Below, one piece after another: positions 25,311 to 35,965 of a stretch of 64,000 bases of DNA. Positions within the stretch are counted from its first letter, which is position 1, and every line of letters starts with the position of its first letter. The notes beneath the pieces were generated by a model. The model worked only from the letters and a program-made list of their open reading frames with translations. It was not told the origin of the DNA and did not search any database. This stretch comes from Flavobacterium amniphilum. GTDB lineage: Bacteria > Bacteroidota > Bacteroidia > Flavobacteriales > Flavobacteriaceae. Location: the NCBI RefSeq assembly GCF_023634845.1, contig NZ_JAMLJL010000001.1, positions 350,935-414,934 on the forward strand, read 5' to 3'. A program made the position numbers and the translations under genes.

Positions 25311-25790
25311 ATGAATCCCGGAAGAAAAATAACCTTTGATATAATTGCCCTGACCGTAACATTTTTGTTGTTTCTTTTTTGCATCGGTACTATTTTGAGC
25401 AGAGATAACCGGGAAGAAGGCTGTATGGATTTAGGAATGGCTGAACCGGGGTTTTATGAAAAATACACTGGTTGTTCATTTGATTTTATGTTAAGTTTCC
25501 GGCATTTCAGTACTTATAGTCTGACGAATGTGGAAGCTACTGACCGGTTATTATTTGAGCAAATCCAATCGTCAATACGGAACATTGTTGCAACCGATAA
25601 CAGTCAAAAAGGTATTCATGTTAAGTTTAACACCAAAACCAAATATGAAGACTTTATCAGAATAATTGAAATATGCGGAATTGAAAAGGCAGGCTGCTAT
25701 ATTGTTGATAATTATGATGTTTGGATTATGACCGGAAAAAATAAGGTGCTGATTGAAAGATGTCCTTACCGGCTAACGGGTAATGAATAA
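25311..25790 (+). CDS. Hypothetical membrane-anchored protein
   Basis: This 159-residue protein has one N-terminal transmembrane segment (about 8-27) and a small extracytoplasmic domain with several Cys. No family recognised. The start five bases after the hydrolase stop and matching orientation point to a shared transcript. Confidence 0.7.
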   Translation: MNPGRKITFDIIALTVTFLLFLFCIGTILSRDNREEGCMDLGMAEPGFYEKYTGCSFDFMLSFRHFSTYSLTNVEATDRLLFEQIQSSIRNIVATDNSQKGIHVKFNTKTKYEDFIRIIEICGIEKAGCYIVDNYDVWIMTGKNKVLIERCPYRLTGNE

Positions 25791-25886
25791 GATTTGCAAT
25801 TAAGGCCTAAATTTCAGGCCGGAGAAATTCTTAACTTTCGGTACATTTGTAAACATCAGTAAAAGCCTGATGTGAGTAGGAACCCT

Positions 25887-26609
25887 ATGGAAGATATTGT
25901 AATAAGCAAGCAGGAGCTTTTGGATAATGGATTTTCAGTTATTGAAAATATTTATACAAAAGATGAGGTGCGGCAGATTTTGACAGTAATTAATACAGCC
26001 GATACCTCGAAAGATACTTTTAGAAAATCTTCCGGTTTGTTCGCCATACGCCAATTCTTAAAAGAAGTACCCGATACTTTTGAATTGGTTTTCAATGCAA
26101 GATTGAGGACGGTAATCCGGGAAGTCATGGGAGACGGTTTCTTTGTGGTCAAGAGCATTTATTTTGACAAACCGGAAGCCTCCAACTGGTATGTGGCGTA
26201 CCATCAGGATTTGACCATTTCGGTAGATAAAAAAGTTGCTATTGAAAACTTTGGTCCCTGGACGGTAAAGCAAAACCAGTTTGCCGTGCAGCCGCCTTTG
26301 GAAGTTTTGGAAAACATTACAACCATCAGAATCCATCTGGATGATACCGATGAACATAATGGGGCGTTACGAGTAGTGCCGGAATCCCATCTGAAGAAGA
26401 TATACCGGCCCGAAACGATCAATTGGGATGAAGAAACCGAAGTCAGCTGTTCAGTGAAGCGGGGCGGATTGATGTTCATGAAACCGTTAACATTGCATAG
26501 TTCGGGGAGAACCACTAACAACAAAAAAAGAAGAGTTATCCATATTGAATTTTCAAGTGTTGAATTGCCGGAGGCGTTACTGTGGGCCGAGCGGATTGAT
26601 TTGGATTGA
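25887..26609 (+). CDS. Phytanoyl-CoA dioxygenase family protein
   Basis: ATG at 25887 (MEDIVISKQELL) gives 240 residues; a GTG five codons earlier is possible. The Fe(II)/2-oxoglutarate site is visible: HxD in YHQDLTI, distal His in LTLHSSGRT, and an Arg at RRVIHIEF that would bind 2-oxoglutarate. HLDDTDEHNGALRVVPESH is the classic PhyH core strand. It hydroxylates an unknown small molecule in the cytoplasm. A second, distant PhyH member is at 54410. Confidence 0.9.
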   Translation: MEDIVISKQELLDNGFSVIENIYTKDEVRQILTVINTADTSKDTFRKSSGLFAIRQFLKEVPDTFELVFNARLRTVIREVMGDGFFVVKSIYFDKPEASNWYVAYHQDLTISVDKKVAIENFGPWTVKQNQFAVQPPLEVLENITTIRIHLDDTDEHNGALRVVPESHLKKIYRPETINWDEETEVSCSVKRGGLMFMKPLTLHSSGRTTNNKKRRVIHIEFSSVELPEALLWAERIDLD

Positions 26610-26707
26610 AGTAAGAATCATTATTAAACGGTATTTTGCGAATGCCGTTTGAGTTGGAGCAAAGTATGATAAATGCAAGTATTTGTCTGACAGAGATATA
26701 ACAAAAT

Positions 26708-28171
26708 ATGAAGAAAAAACACTTTTGGGTCATTGGAATTCTTTCCGTAGTACTGTTTCTTTTGGTGCCTACATTTCATTTACTGAAGACCAAGTTAGGA
26801 GAGAATGATCAGGAAGAAGCAATAAAACAAGGCTATACCAATGATGCCAGTGAATTAAACCTCACTAAAGTAGACACCATAATACAGGTGCCAACAGGAA
26901 AACAAGCTATTGAAAGTCAGTTGAAAAGTGTTTTAAAGTATGCCAAAGAAAACAAACTTAAGATATCAATAGCCGGTGCAAAGCACAGTATGGGCGGGCA
27001 TACCATTTACCCGGATGGAATTGTACTGAACATGCTTCCTTACAAACATATGGAACTGGATGCCGCTAATAATATTTTAACCATCGGTTCAGGAGCCAAA
27101 TGGGAAGATGCTATTAAATACCTGGACAAGTATGGAAAGTCAATAGCAGTTATGCAAGCGTTCAGTTCATTTTCCATAGGAGGTTCGATTAGTGTCAACG
27201 GTCATGGCTGGCAGAAAGATTTACCGCCAATTTCTTCCAGTGTGGTTTCATTTACCCTGATGAAAGAAAATGGTGCAATCGTGAATTGCAGCCGGACAGA
27301 AAATCAGGAACTTTTTAAATTGGCAATTGGCGGTTACGGACTGTTTGGTGTCATTCTGGATGTCAAGCTCAAAGTAGTGGATAATTTGCCTTTACAGTTC
27401 AAATACCTGAGATTAAGTACGAAAAACTATGTTAGTTATTATAAAAAATACATATCCGGCAATCCGGACGTAAACCTTGTTTTTGGAAGACTGAAGATAT
27501 CCGATAAAGAATTTTTAGAAGAAGCCACCTTAAATTTCTTTGTTAAAACAGACGCACCGATTCCGCCATTACCGAATCAAAAAAGTACCGAAACCCAACG
27601 GTTGGTTTTTAGGGGAAGTGTGAACAGTGAATATGGGAAAAGACTCAGATTGGATCTGGAAACCGGAATGAATAAAGTTTCCCGGAATACTATTTATTCC
27701 CGGAATGATCTTTTGAATGATGATGTTTCCCTTATTGAGAACAAGGATAATTCGTCGACAGATTTGCTACAGGAGTATTTTATCCCTGAGCGTAATTTCA
27801 ATCAATTTATTGAAGGGATGAAACCAATCCTGAAAGAGTCCAAAATTGACTTACTGAATATTACCATCAGGGGAGTTCATCAGGACAAGGATAGTTATTT
27901 AAATTATGCAAGAGAAAATGTTTTTGGTTTTGTATTGTTGTTTAACCAAAAGAAAACAGAAGAACAGGAACAGGAAATGAAAAAACTGACCAACCAACTC
28001 GTTACTGTTGCCCTGAAAAATAACGGGACTTTTTATTTACCGTACCGACTGCACATAGACCGTGCAAAAATGAGAAAGTCCTATCTGCAGGCGGATTCAT
28101 TTTTTCAATTAAAGCGGAAGTATGATCCGGGTGAGTTGTTCAATAATAAGTTTTACGAGCATTATAAATAA
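26708..28171 (+). CDS. FAD-linked oxidoreductase (BBE/ALO-like)
   Basis: The 487-residue protein has an N-terminal membrane anchor or signal segment (about 7-22), an FAD-binding type 4 domain (about 60-235, with AGAKHSMGG and GSISVNGHG) and a C-terminal sugar-lactone-oxidase-like domain ending YDPGELFNNKFY. It may oxidise a sugar lactone or alcohol. The His in HSMGGH could hold FAD covalently. The next gene begins about 30 bases downstream. Confidence 0.85.
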   Translation: MKKKHFWVIGILSVVLFLLVPTFHLLKTKLGENDQEEAIKQGYTNDASELNLTKVDTIIQVPTGKQAIESQLKSVLKYAKENKLKISIAGAKHSMGGHTIYPDGIVLNMLPYKHMELDAANNILTIGSGAKWEDAIKYLDKYGKSIAVMQAFSSFSIGGSISVNGHGWQKDLPPISSSVVSFTLMKENGAIVNCSRTENQELFKLAIGGYGLFGVILDVKLKVVDNLPLQFKYLRLSTKNYVSYYKKYISGNPDVNLVFGRLKISDKEFLEEATLNFFVKTDAPIPPLPNQKSTETQRLVFRGSVNSEYGKRLRLDLETGMNKVSRNTIYSRNDLLNDDVSLIENKDNSSTDLLQEYFIPERNFNQFIEGMKPILKESKIDLLNITIRGVHQDKDSYLNYARENVFGFVLLFNQKKTEEQEQEMKKLTNQLVTVALKNNGTFYLPYRLHIDRAKMRKSYLQADSFFQLKRKYDPGELFNNKFYEHYK

Positions 28172-28201
28172 TTGAAAGTTAAGTTACTTCCGTTTTTTGA
28201 A

Positions 28202-28732
28202 ATGACAATAGAAACACTTTTTAAAGACAAAACCCTAAAACCAAAAGACAAGACAATTGTTTTGAGTGGTTGGCTTTTGGATAATTCATTGCCTGTTGAT
28301 GAATTGATTTCATTTGCCGGACAATCAAAAGATACCGTAAAAGCAAGCTGTATAGAAGCAGTTGAATATGCTACAAAAGAAAATCCAAGTAGCGCAGATG
28401 AAAACATTTTGCAATTTGTAACAGAAGCATTAACGGAAAAAGCACCCAGGATAAAGTGGGAGAGTGCCAAAGTAATCGGAAACATTGCCCATCTCTTTCC
28501 GGAACAATTAGATACAGCCATCCAAAACCTATTGGTGAACACAAAACATGAGGGAACGGTTGTGCGCTGGAGTTCGGCATATGCTTTAGGAGAAATTTTA
28601 AAATTGAAAACCCCTGAAGCTGACACTTTGTTTTCTGTAATAGAACGTATTTTAGAAAAAGAAGAAAAGAACAGTATCCGGAAAATCTATCTTGATTCGA
28701 TTAAAAAAATCACCGGTATAAAACAGAAGTAA
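28202..28732 (+). CDS. HEAT-repeat-like protein
   Basis: Start at ATG 28202 gives 176 residues; the frame extends 10 codons further to a TTG. The protein is all helical with repeated units (IKWESAKVIGNIAHLF and VVRWSSAYALGEILKL) that match HEAT/PBS-lyase type repeats. It is probably a cytoplasmic protein-binding scaffold. Partner unknown. It follows the FAD enzyme closely on the same strand. Confidence 0.72.
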   Translation: MTIETLFKDKTLKPKDKTIVLSGWLLDNSLPVDELISFAGQSKDTVKASCIEAVEYATKENPSSADENILQFVTEALTEKAPRIKWESAKVIGNIAHLFPEQLDTAIQNLLVNTKHEGTVVRWSSAYALGEILKLKTPEADTLFSVIERILEKEEKNSIRKIYLDSIKKITGIKQK

Positions 28733-28746
28733 GGTTGCGTATTATT

Positions 28747-29283
28747 ATGAAAAACATCCACTATATTAGCCTATTGGCAATAATTCTTGTTGGTTTCCGT
28801 CTGGATGCCCAGGTAGCGGATTCCGGTAAGATGATTACAATTGGATTTCAAACGGTTGGAGAAAAGACTAATGGGACTATTCCCGGAAGTATAATTGAGG
28901 TTTTATCTGATAAAAAAAGGATTGGGTGGACAGAGACTAATTATGACGGTATTGCCAGAATCAGGATTTGTTCGAAAAAAATAACAGACGGGAAAATTAC
29001 TGTTAACGTTTTTGGGATGAGGTGTAAGGTATTTAGGAAGGAGTATACTGTAAGTTCAGATGCAATGTTCAAAATCCAGTTAGAAGACGGGGAAACTAAA
29101 TATCGAACCATCGATGATAAAATGTATATCCTGCAGCAATTAAATGTTGCACCGTGCTCGGTCGAAATGACAGAAGTTGATGAAAGCGACAGTTATTACC
29201 GGCACTGTGACGGCAGGATTAAGAAAAGAAATGAAATTCCCGCGAATGATCTTTATGAATGGGAGTTATTAGTTAAAGAGTAA
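28747..29283 (+). CDS. Secreted protein with carboxypeptidase-regulatory-like domain
   Basis: ATG at 28747 (MKNIHYISLLAIIL) gives 178 residues with a signal peptide ending near DAQ. Residues about 35-100 look like a transthyretin-like beta fold (GSIIEVLSDKKRIGWTETNYDG), common in Bacteroidota surface proteins. Function unknown. It is followed three bases later by the DUF4261 gene. Confidence 0.65.
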   Translation: MKNIHYISLLAIILVGFRLDAQVADSGKMITIGFQTVGEKTNGTIPGSIIEVLSDKKRIGWTETNYDGIARIRICSKKITDGKITVNVFGMRCKVFRKEYTVSSDAMFKIQLEDGETKYRTIDDKMYILQQLNVAPCSVEMTEVDESDSYYRHCDGRIKKRNEIPANDLYEWELLVKE

Positions 29284-29286
29284 ATT

Positions 29287-30069
29287 ATGTTCAATATATT
29301 CAAGAAGAAAGAAAAGACAATCAATCAGCCGAAGGCCAGACCAATGACCGTTTTGTGCATTCCCGGAAACTGGAAAAGCCATGAAGAAATCCTTGGGGCT
29401 ATTATCGAAAGCAATGATGGTGAATTCATTTTTGCCGGGATGATTCTTTTAAACCTTAAGACCCATGTGGGATTTGAACTGGAAGTTTGTGAGCGGGATG
29501 ACAGAATGAAAGAAGCGTTCCGGTATGCCGGTATGGTGAACAGGGTTTCAGAAGAATTTTTAGAAGAAATTGACGAACACCACCAAGTACTTTATCTTTC
29601 GTATGAAACCGGAGATTTAGAGAGTGCAAAGGCTATAGCCGAAGCCGGACAGGCCCTTTTGAAAGCCGGAGGATTAGGGATTAAGGTTGAAACAGCAGGT
29701 AAAGCCTTTACAAAAGAACACTGGATGGATCTTGTGGAGGATTTTGAAGAGTCCAATTTGTATGAGATGTTTGTGCTGGATTCGATACGGGATGCCGAAG
29801 GAAATTTATATTCCTGCGGGATGCATAATCTGGGGTTGAAAGACTGCATGATTTGTGGTGAAGAATTGCAGGATGCGGTTGAGACGATTTCGGTATTTGG
29901 TTATTACCAGCTTGTTGATAAACCCGAAATCAGAACTAACCAGACATTTGCTGTTGCTGAAGATGCGCCTGTTTTTGTGATTGCCGAAGTAGAGGAGCAG
30001 CCTAATAAAGACGATGAATTATTTGAAAACCCCTATGGGATGTGGAAACTGGAACGGAAGAAGGGTTGA
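29287..30069 (+). CDS. DUF4261 domain protein
   Basis: This 260-residue cytoplasmic protein has the look of the DUF4261 family: VLCIPGNWKSHEEILGAI at the start, an AKAIAEAGQALLKAGGLGIK helix in the middle and a C-terminal His/Cys patch (GMHNLGLKDCMICGEE). The function of the family is not known. It starts right after the secreted protein gene, and a strong terminator follows. Confidence 0.75.
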   Translation: MFNIFKKKEKTINQPKARPMTVLCIPGNWKSHEEILGAIIESNDGEFIFAGMILLNLKTHVGFELEVCERDDRMKEAFRYAGMVNRVSEEFLEEIDEHHQVLYLSYETGDLESAKAIAEAGQALLKAGGLGIKVETAGKAFTKEHWMDLVEDFEESNLYEMFVLDSIRDAEGNLYSCGMHNLGLKDCMICGEELQDAVETISVFGYYQLVDKPEIRTNQTFAVAEDAPVFVIAEVEEQPNKDDELFENPYGMWKLERKKG

Positions 30070-30088
30070 TGAGATGATTTAAAATATA

Positions 30089-30113
30089 AAAGCCCATAGA
30101 TGATATGGGCTTT
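30089..30113. terminator. Bidirectional terminator
   Basis: AAAGCCCATA (30089-30098), loop GATGA and TATGGGCTTT (30104-30113), between convergent genes. Confidence 0.88.
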
Positions 30114-30119
30114 TTGTTT

Positions 30120-31382
30120 TTACTGGTAGCTGTATTCGTAAAAATTAGTCAGTTTACCGTTGTTGTATTCACTTTTGGTCTCTTTGCATTTTGAAGCCAG
30201 TGTTTTGGTGATGGTTTTCGAAATGGTTTTACCTTCGCTGCGTGTTTCCACTTTTTGTTTCTTTTTATTGGTGGTAACGATATTTTCGAGTACTACCGTT
30301 TTGTTTTCAATCTTTTTGTAATTCGAATAGTTGAGGTCGGATGGGTTTTTGTATTCGTAGACTACTTTGTACACCCCTTCGTCTTCTTCTATGATGCGGT
30401 CTTTGTCATCATATTTATAAGATTTCGGGAAACCCACCATTTCGCCGTCGCTGTCGTAGCGTTCCCCTTTAGTAGGAAGAGACGTTTTGGAATCCAGGTA
30501 ATAGATGGCTGAAAGCGAAATGCTTTTTTTACCCACCGAGATGATGGCAAACTGGTTTTTGTTGTATTTGTATATTTCCTTGGTTTTATTGCCTTTTTCG
30601 TCAATACTTACGATGCTGTCAACAATGCTGAATTTGTCGCGGTAGTAATTGATTTCCTCTTTTACTGTTTTGCCCTGCATTTTGGTGTATTTGGTAATCT
30701 GGTTGTTCTGGTCGTACAGTTCGGTGATTTGTATGCCGGTTTTTTTCTTTTTGGCTACATCTTTGTAAACCGTGATTACGATCTTATTGTTTTTGCATTT
30801 GGGACTGAACCTTGTTTTCGGAACATACAGCGCATAAGGGCTTTTCTGGATTTTAGCGGCCAGTTTTTCATTCATGGTGAATTTATCGTCCAGGATGTCC
30901 TGTGCTTTCTGTTTGTTCAGTTGTTTGATTTTTTCCTTTCTTTCTTTGTAGTAAACGGCATCTTTGAAGGGGATTTCGAAGTATTTCTCAAATTCTTCGA
31001 TGTACCGTGCCGGGTTTTTTACCAGTTGGGGTTTGTCTTTTCCGTTGCATAGCAATAATCCTACGGGTGGATTGGTTTTTTTGTTGCGGAAGTAGTAGTC
31101 TTTGGTGTTGGTGAATTTTACGACCTGATCGGTTTTGGTTACGATAACCTTCAGTTCGCTGGTTTTACCGAAGTGAGCCGTAAACCTTTTTTGTATTTCG
31201 TCGTGTTTAGCGATTGCGCTGCTGTCTTCCGTTTGTTTGTAAAAAACAAGTCCCTGTTGCTTTTTGATTTCAAAATCGGTTCCGGATTTTGGGTTTTTTT
31301 CCAGGAGTAAAGCCGTGGGTGAGCATCCGGTGAGCAACAATAACAGTCCTGTTACCATTGCAAATTGTGGTTTTTTAGTCAT
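30120..31382 (-). CDS. Hypothetical lipoprotein with YD-like repeats
   Basis: The 420-residue precursor has a lipobox LLTGC (Cys20). The C-terminal half (about 220-415) holds short beta repeats such as YDQNNQITKYTK and YDSDGEMVGFPKSYKYDD, like the secreted YD-repeat lipoproteins of Bacteroidota. The N-terminal half is basic. It is a probable surface or periplasmic protein of unknown role and stands alone. Confidence 0.72.
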   Translation of the reverse strand: MTKKPQFAMVTGLLLLLTGCSPTALLLEKNPKSGTDFEIKKQQGLVFYKQTEDSSAIAKHDEIQKRFTAHFGKTSELKVIVTKTDQVVKFTNTKDYYFRNKKTNPPVGLLLCNGKDKPQLVKNPARYIEEFEKYFEIPFKDAVYYKERKEKIKQLNKQKAQDILDDKFTMNEKLAAKIQKSPYALYVPKTRFSPKCKNNKIVITVYKDVAKKKKTGIQITELYDQNNQITKYTKMQGKTVKEEINYYRDKFSIVDSIVSIDEKGNKTKEIYKYNKNQFAIISVGKKSISLSAIYYLDSKTSLPTKGERYDSDGEMVGFPKSYKYDDKDRIIEEDEGVYKVVYEYKNPSDLNYSNYKKIENKTVVLENIVTTNKKKQKVETRSEGKTISKTITKTLASKCKETKSEYNNGKLTNFYEYSYQ

Positions 31383-31521
31383 GGGCTTAGTTGTTTGTTT
31401 GTCTTCCTTTCAAATATAAGAAAACAAGAAATTACCCACAATACCCTTTTTTGATAAAGATTATTTATCAATGAATTAGTTATAAAAATGTTACTAATTA
31501 TGAAAAAGGTTTTTTATGTTA

Positions 31522-31529
31522 TATCTTTG
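31522..31529 (+). promoter_or_regulatory. Putative -7 element of the sufA-sufBCD unit
   Basis: TATCTTTG fits TAnnTTTG about 41 bases before the ATG at 31571. No clean TTG is seen at -33, so it may need an activator. Confidence 0.5.
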
Positions 31530-31570
31530 CGGTTTAAAACGGTTTAATTTAGACAAAATCAAAATAAGCG

Positions 31571-31900
31571 ATGATAAAAGTTTCAGAATCAGCAAGTAAG
31601 AAAATTGTCGACATGATGAAGGACGACGGTTTTGATCCTGCCAATGACTTTGTTCGTGTTGGGGTTAAAAGCGGAGGATGTTCAGGTCTGTCATATGAAT
31701 TAAAATTTGACAAGGAAATAGGTGAAAACGACAAGGTTTTTGAAGACAATAATGTAAAAATTGCTGTTGAAAAGAAATCATTTTTATACTTGGCCGGAAC
31801 TATTTTGGAGTATTCAGGCGGTTTAAACGGTAAAGGGTTTGTTTTTAACAATCCGAATGCACAGCGTACCTGTGGGTGCGGCGAGAGTTTCTCTCTCTAA
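31571..31900 (+). CDS. Fe-S cluster A-type carrier (SufA/IscA-like)
   Basis: The 109-residue protein is a full-length HesB/IscA domain with the three conserved cysteines Cys37 (KSGGCSGL), Cys101 and Cys103 (CGCGESF). It accepts a cluster from the SufBCD scaffold and hands it to apoproteins in the cytosol. It opens the SUF locus, 63 bases before sufB. Confidence 0.93.
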   Translation: MIKVSESASKKIVDMMKDDGFDPANDFVRVGVKSGGCSGLSYELKFDKEIGENDKVFEDNNVKIAVEKKSFLYLAGTILEYSGGLNGKGFVFNNPNAQRTCGCGESFSL

Positions 31901-31963
31901 CCGAAAGTCAAAAGCTGAAAGTCAGCAAGTAAAGGCTGGCTTTAAAATATTTAAATAATAAAA

Positions 31964-33412
31964 ATGTCAAAATATACAGAAGACGACTTAAAAGTCGAAC
32001 TCGAGAATAAAGAATACGAATACGGTTTTTACACCGATATCGAATCAGAAACGTTTCCTCCCGGGTTAAACGAAGATATCGTGCGTGCGATTTCCAAAAA
32101 GAAAAATGAACCGGAGTGGATGACCGAATGGCGTTTGGAAGCTTTCCGTGCCTGGGAAGAGATGATCGAGCCGGAATGGGCGAATGTGAAATATGAGAAA
32201 CCTGATTTTCAGGCTGTTTCGTATTATTCGGCGCCGAAGAAAAAAGACAAATACGAAAGTCTTGATGAGGTAGATCCGGAATTACTGGAAACTTTCAAAA
32301 AACTGGGTATTTCAATCGATGAGCAAAAGAAACTGGCAGGAGTTGCGGTGGATATCGTAATGGATTCGGTTTCGGTTGCCACGACTTTCAAAAAGACATT
32401 GGCAGAGAAAGGGATTATTTTCTGTTCGATTTCCGAAGCAATCCAGGAGCATCCTCAATTGGTTCAGAAATACATCGGAAGCGTAGTTCCCCAAAAAGAT
32501 AATTTTTATGCGGCGTTGAATTCGGCTGTATTCTCAGACGGTTCATTCTGTTATATTCCGAAAGGCGTAAGATGTCCGATGGAGTTATCAACTTATTTCC
32601 GTATCAATCAGGGAGGAACCGGACAGTTTGAAAGAACACTGGTTATTGCCGATGAAGGAAGTTATGTTTCGTATCTGGAAGGCTGTACGGCACCAAGTCG
32701 TGACGAAAACCAATTGCATGCCGCAGTGGTTGAGTTGATTGCTTTAGACGATGCTGAAATCAAATATTCAACAGTGCAAAACTGGTATCCGGGTAATAAA
32801 GAAGGAAAAGGCGGGGTTTTCAATTTTGTGACCAAAAGAGGTTTGTGCGAGAAAAACGCCAAAATCTCGTGGACACAGGTGGAAACCGGTTCAGCAGTAA
32901 CCTGGAAATATCCTTCATGTATCTTAAAAGGAGACAATTCAATCGGTGAGTTCTATTCTATCGCCGTAACCAATAACTACCAACAGGCCGATACCGGTAC
33001 CAAAATGGTGCATTTGGGTAAAAACACCAAATCGACTATTATTTCCAAAGGTATTTCGGCCGGAAAATCACAAAACAGCTACAGAGGATTGGTGCAAATC
33101 AGTTCGCGTGCCGAGAATGCACGTAACTTTTCACAATGTGATTCCCTGTTAATGGGTAACAATTGTGGTGCACATACCTTCCCTTATATCGAATCCAATA
33201 ATTCAACGGCAAAAATCGAGCACGAGGCAACGACTTCTAAAATTGGTGAAGACCAAGTGTTTTATTGTAACCAGAGAGGTATTCCGACTGAAAAAGCGAT
33301 TGCCTTGATTGTTAACGGTTTTAGTAGAGAGGTGTTGAATAAGTTGCCAATGGAATTTGCGGTGGAAGCCCAAAAATTATTAGAAATTTCCTTAGAAGGG
33401 TCTGTAGGATAA
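31964..33412 (+). CDS. sufB: Fe-S cluster assembly protein SufB
   Basis: The 482-residue protein is full length, with the right-handed beta-helix core and the conserved C-terminal [20 protein letters not shown] region. It is the scaffold subunit of the SufBC2D complex on which Fe-S clusters form with sulfur from SufS/SufE. A one-gene insertion (33424) separates it from sufC. Confidence 0.96.
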   Translation: MSKYTEDDLKVELENKEYEYGFYTDIESETFPPGLNEDIVRAISKKKNEPEWMTEWRLEAFRAWEEMIEPEWANVKYEKPDFQAVSYYSAPKKKDKYESLDEVDPELLETFKKLGISIDEQKKLAGVAVDIVMDSVSVATTFKKTLAEKGIIFCSISEAIQEHPQLVQKYIGSVVPQKDNFYAALNSAVFSDGSFCYIPKGVRCPMELSTYFRINQGGTGQFERTLVIADEGSYVSYLEGCTAPSRDENQLHAAVVELIALDDAEIKYSTVQNWYPGNKEGKGGVFNFVTKRGLCEKNAKISWTQVETGSAVTWKYPSCILKGDNSIGEFYSIAVTNNYQQADTGTKMVHLGKNTKSTIISKGISAGKSQNSYRGLVQISSRAENARNFSQCDSLLMGNNCGAHTFPYIESNNSTAKIEHEATTSKIGEDQVFYCNQRGIPTEKAIALIVNGFSREVLNKLPMEFAVEAQKLLEISLEGSVG

Positions 33413-33423
33413 AAACCGGCACC

Positions 33424-33807
33424 ATGAATTTAACCAAAAGTCAAAAAGTATTAGTGGGCATACTGCATTTTGTACCTGTAATAGGTATAATTGCGTATTT
33501 CATTTTCATTTTTTCCTTCATTTTCGGAAATATTGAAAGATTTGATAACCACCATAACGAACCGCCACCAGTTGAGGTTTTCCAAGGTTTTATCGGGGCG
33601 TTTGTGATTATAATCCTGACTATTCTGGTAACCATTGGAGTTAAGATTTTTGACATCATCCATTTGACCCGTTCGAATAAAAATGATACCAACAATAAAA
33701 TCCTGATGTGGGTTTTGCTATTTGTTTTTGTTGGGGTTATTGCAGAAATCGTCTATTATTTTATGGAGATTCTGCCTGAAAAAATGAATGACAACGATAG
33801 TTTATAA
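33424..33807 (+). CDS. Small membrane protein inside the suf operon
   Basis: The 127-residue protein has three hydrophobic segments (about 10-32, 55-75, 92-113) and polar loops rich in His and Asn. No family recognised. It lies 11 bases after sufB and 24 bases before sufC, on the same strand, so it is cotranscribed. It is not a known SUF part and its role there is open. Confidence 0.75.
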   Translation: MNLTKSQKVLVGILHFVPVIGIIAYFIFIFSFIFGNIERFDNHHNEPPPVEVFQGFIGAFVIIILTILVTIGVKIFDIIHLTRSNKNDTNNKILMWVLLFVFVGVIAEIVYYFMEILPEKMNDNDSL

Positions 33808-33831
33808 TACATTTTAAATCATTAGAATACA

Positions 33832-34569
33832 ATGTTAAGCATTAAGAACTTACACGCTTCGGTAGAAGACAAAGAAATATTAAGAGGGATTAATCTTGAA
33901 GTAAAAGCAGGAGAAGTACATGCGATCATGGGGCCAAACGGTGCCGGGAAGAGTACTTTGTCTTCGATTATTGCAGGAAATGAGAATTATGAAGTTTCAG
34001 AAGGTGAAATCCTTTTGGACGGTGAAGATATTTCTGAATTGGCTCCTGAGGAGAGAGCGCACAAAGGTGTTTTCCTTTCTTTTCAGTATCCGGTAGAAAT
34101 CCCGGGTGTTTCGGTAACCAACTTTATGAAAACGGCTATCAATGAAAGCCGTAAAGCTAAAGGAGAAGAAGAAATGCCGGCAAATGAAATGCTGAAGTTG
34201 ATCCGTGAGAAGTCGGATTTGCTGGAAATTGACCGTAAATTCCTTTCCCGTTCTTTGAATGAAGGATTTTCAGGAGGAGAGAAGAAGCGTAATGAAATTT
34301 TCCAAATGGCGATGTTAAACCCAAAACTGGCTATCCTTGACGAAACCGATTCAGGTTTGGATATCGACGCGTTGCGTATTGTAGCTAACGGTGTGAATAA
34401 ATTGAAAAGCCAGGACAATGCTGTAGTGGTGATTACGCACTACCAACGTTTACTGGATTATATCGTTCCTGACTTCGTACACGTTTTGATGGACGGAAAA
34501 ATCATCAAATCAGGTGGTAAGGAATTAGCACTTGAATTAGAAGAAAAAGGATACGATTGGCTTAAATAA
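33832..34569 (+). CDS. sufC: Fe-S assembly ATPase SufC
   Basis: The 245-residue ABC-type ATPase has Walker [10 protein letters not shown], signature FSGGEKKR and Walker [13 protein letters not shown]. It powers the SufBCD scaffold and is soluble. Length is normal. Confidence 0.97.
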   Translation: MLSIKNLHASVEDKEILRGINLEVKAGEVHAIMGPNGAGKSTLSSIIAGNENYEVSEGEILLDGEDISELAPEERAHKGVFLSFQYPVEIPGVSVTNFMKTAINESRKAKGEEEMPANEMLKLIREKSDLLEIDRKFLSRSLNEGFSGGEKKRNEIFQMAMLNPKLAILDETDSGLDIDALRIVANGVNKLKSQDNAVVVITHYQRLLDYIVPDFVHVLMDGKIIKSGGKELALELEEKGYDWLK

Positions 34570-34638
34570 ATTAGTTGGTTTTTAGTTTTTAGTTTATTGT
34601 TCCTGCAACCCTAAACAAAAAACAATGAACCATAAACA

Positions 34639-35961
34639 TTGAAAATGGATTTAAAAGAAAAATTACTATCATCTTTCATGGCTTTTGAAGAAAAGGTTGA
34701 TGTAGCTGCAGAGTTGCATGATATCCGTACCGAAGCCTTAAAGAATTTTGAAGCAAAAGGGTTTCCTACCAAAAAGGAAGAAGCCTGGAAATATACATCG
34801 CTGAATGCCATTTTAAAGAATGACTTCAGTATTTTCCCGAAAAAAGAAAACAATATCGACATCAAAGACGTAAAGAAATATTTTCTTAACGACCTTGATA
34901 CGTATAAAGTAATCTTTATCGACGGAATATTCAGTACTTTTTTATCGTCTACCACCCATGACGGACTTGATGTTTGTTTGATGTCTTCGGCATTGACCAA
35001 ACCGAAATACAAAATGGTGATTGATACCTATTTCAATCAGGTTGCGAGTAAAGAAGAAAGTCTGACTTCACTAAATACGGCTTTTGCTTTTGAAGGTGCA
35101 TATATCAATGTTCCGAAAAGCAAAGTGGTGGATAAGCCAATCGAGATCATCTATTTTTCAACCGGAAAAGAAGATGCTTTAATGGTACAACCCAGAAATT
35201 TAGTGATTGTTGGTGAAAATGCACACGTGCAGATTGTGGAGCGTCACCAGAGTTTGAATGAAAACCCTGTACTGACCAATTCGGTTACCGAGATTTTTGC
35301 CCAAAAACGTGCCATTGTGGATTACTACAAAATCCAGAATGACGAACTAACCGCTAATTTGATTGACAATACTTATATTTCCCAAAAGCAGGAAAGCCGC
35401 GTTTCGGTACATACATTCTCTTTTGGCGGAAACATTACCCGTAACAACCTGAATTTCTATCACCACGGTGAACGAATTGATTCGACTTTGAAAGGAATTA
35501 CAATTATTGGTAACAAACAGCACGTAGACCACTATACATTAGTGAACCATGAACAACCGAACTGTGAAAGCCACCAGAACTATAAAACGATTCTTGACGG
35601 ACAATCAACGGGAGTATTCAACGGGAAGATTTATGTGGAGAAGGAAGCACAAAAAACAGATGCTTTCCAGCAAAACAATAATATCTTATTAAGTGATAAA
35701 GCGACGATCAATGCGAAACCGCAATTGGAAATCTTTGCCGATGATGTAAAATGTTCGCACGGATGTACCATCGGACAATTGGATGACAGCGCTATGTTCT
35801 ACATGCAGCAGCGTGGTATTCCAAAAAAAGAGGCAAAAGCTTTATTGATGTATGCGTTTACCAGTGAAGTAACCTCGAGTATCAAAATACCCGAATTAAA
35901 ACAGAAAATTGCCAAAATCATCGCCATGAAACTGGGTGTGAATATGGGATTTGACTTATAA
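34639..35961 (+). CDS. sufD: Fe-S assembly protein SufD
   Basis: The 440-residue SufB paralog has the beta-helix core and the conserved end CSHGCTIGQLDDSAMFYMQQR. It forms the SufBC2D complex. The preceding gap 34570-34638 holds an AT-rich run ending in AACCATAAAC, also found before the DUF2480 gene. A terminator follows at 35966, which closes the first SUF unit. Confidence 0.96.
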   Translation: MKMDLKEKLLSSFMAFEEKVDVAAELHDIRTEALKNFEAKGFPTKKEEAWKYTSLNAILKNDFSIFPKKENNIDIKDVKKYFLNDLDTYKVIFIDGIFSTFLSSTTHDGLDVCLMSSALTKPKYKMVIDTYFNQVASKEESLTSLNTAFAFEGAYINVPKSKVVDKPIEIIYFSTGKEDALMVQPRNLVIVGENAHVQIVERHQSLNENPVLTNSVTEIFAQKRAIVDYYKIQNDELTANLIDNTYISQKQESRVSVHTFSFGGNITRNNLNFYHHGERIDSTLKGITIIGNKQHVDHYTLVNHEQPNCESHQNYKTILDGQSTGVFNGKIYVEKEAQKTDAFQQNNNILLSDKATINAKPQLEIFADDVKCSHGCTIGQLDDSAMFYMQQRGIPKKEAKALLMYAFTSEVTSSIKIPELKQKIAKIIAMKLGVNMGFDL

Positions 35962-35965
35962 AATA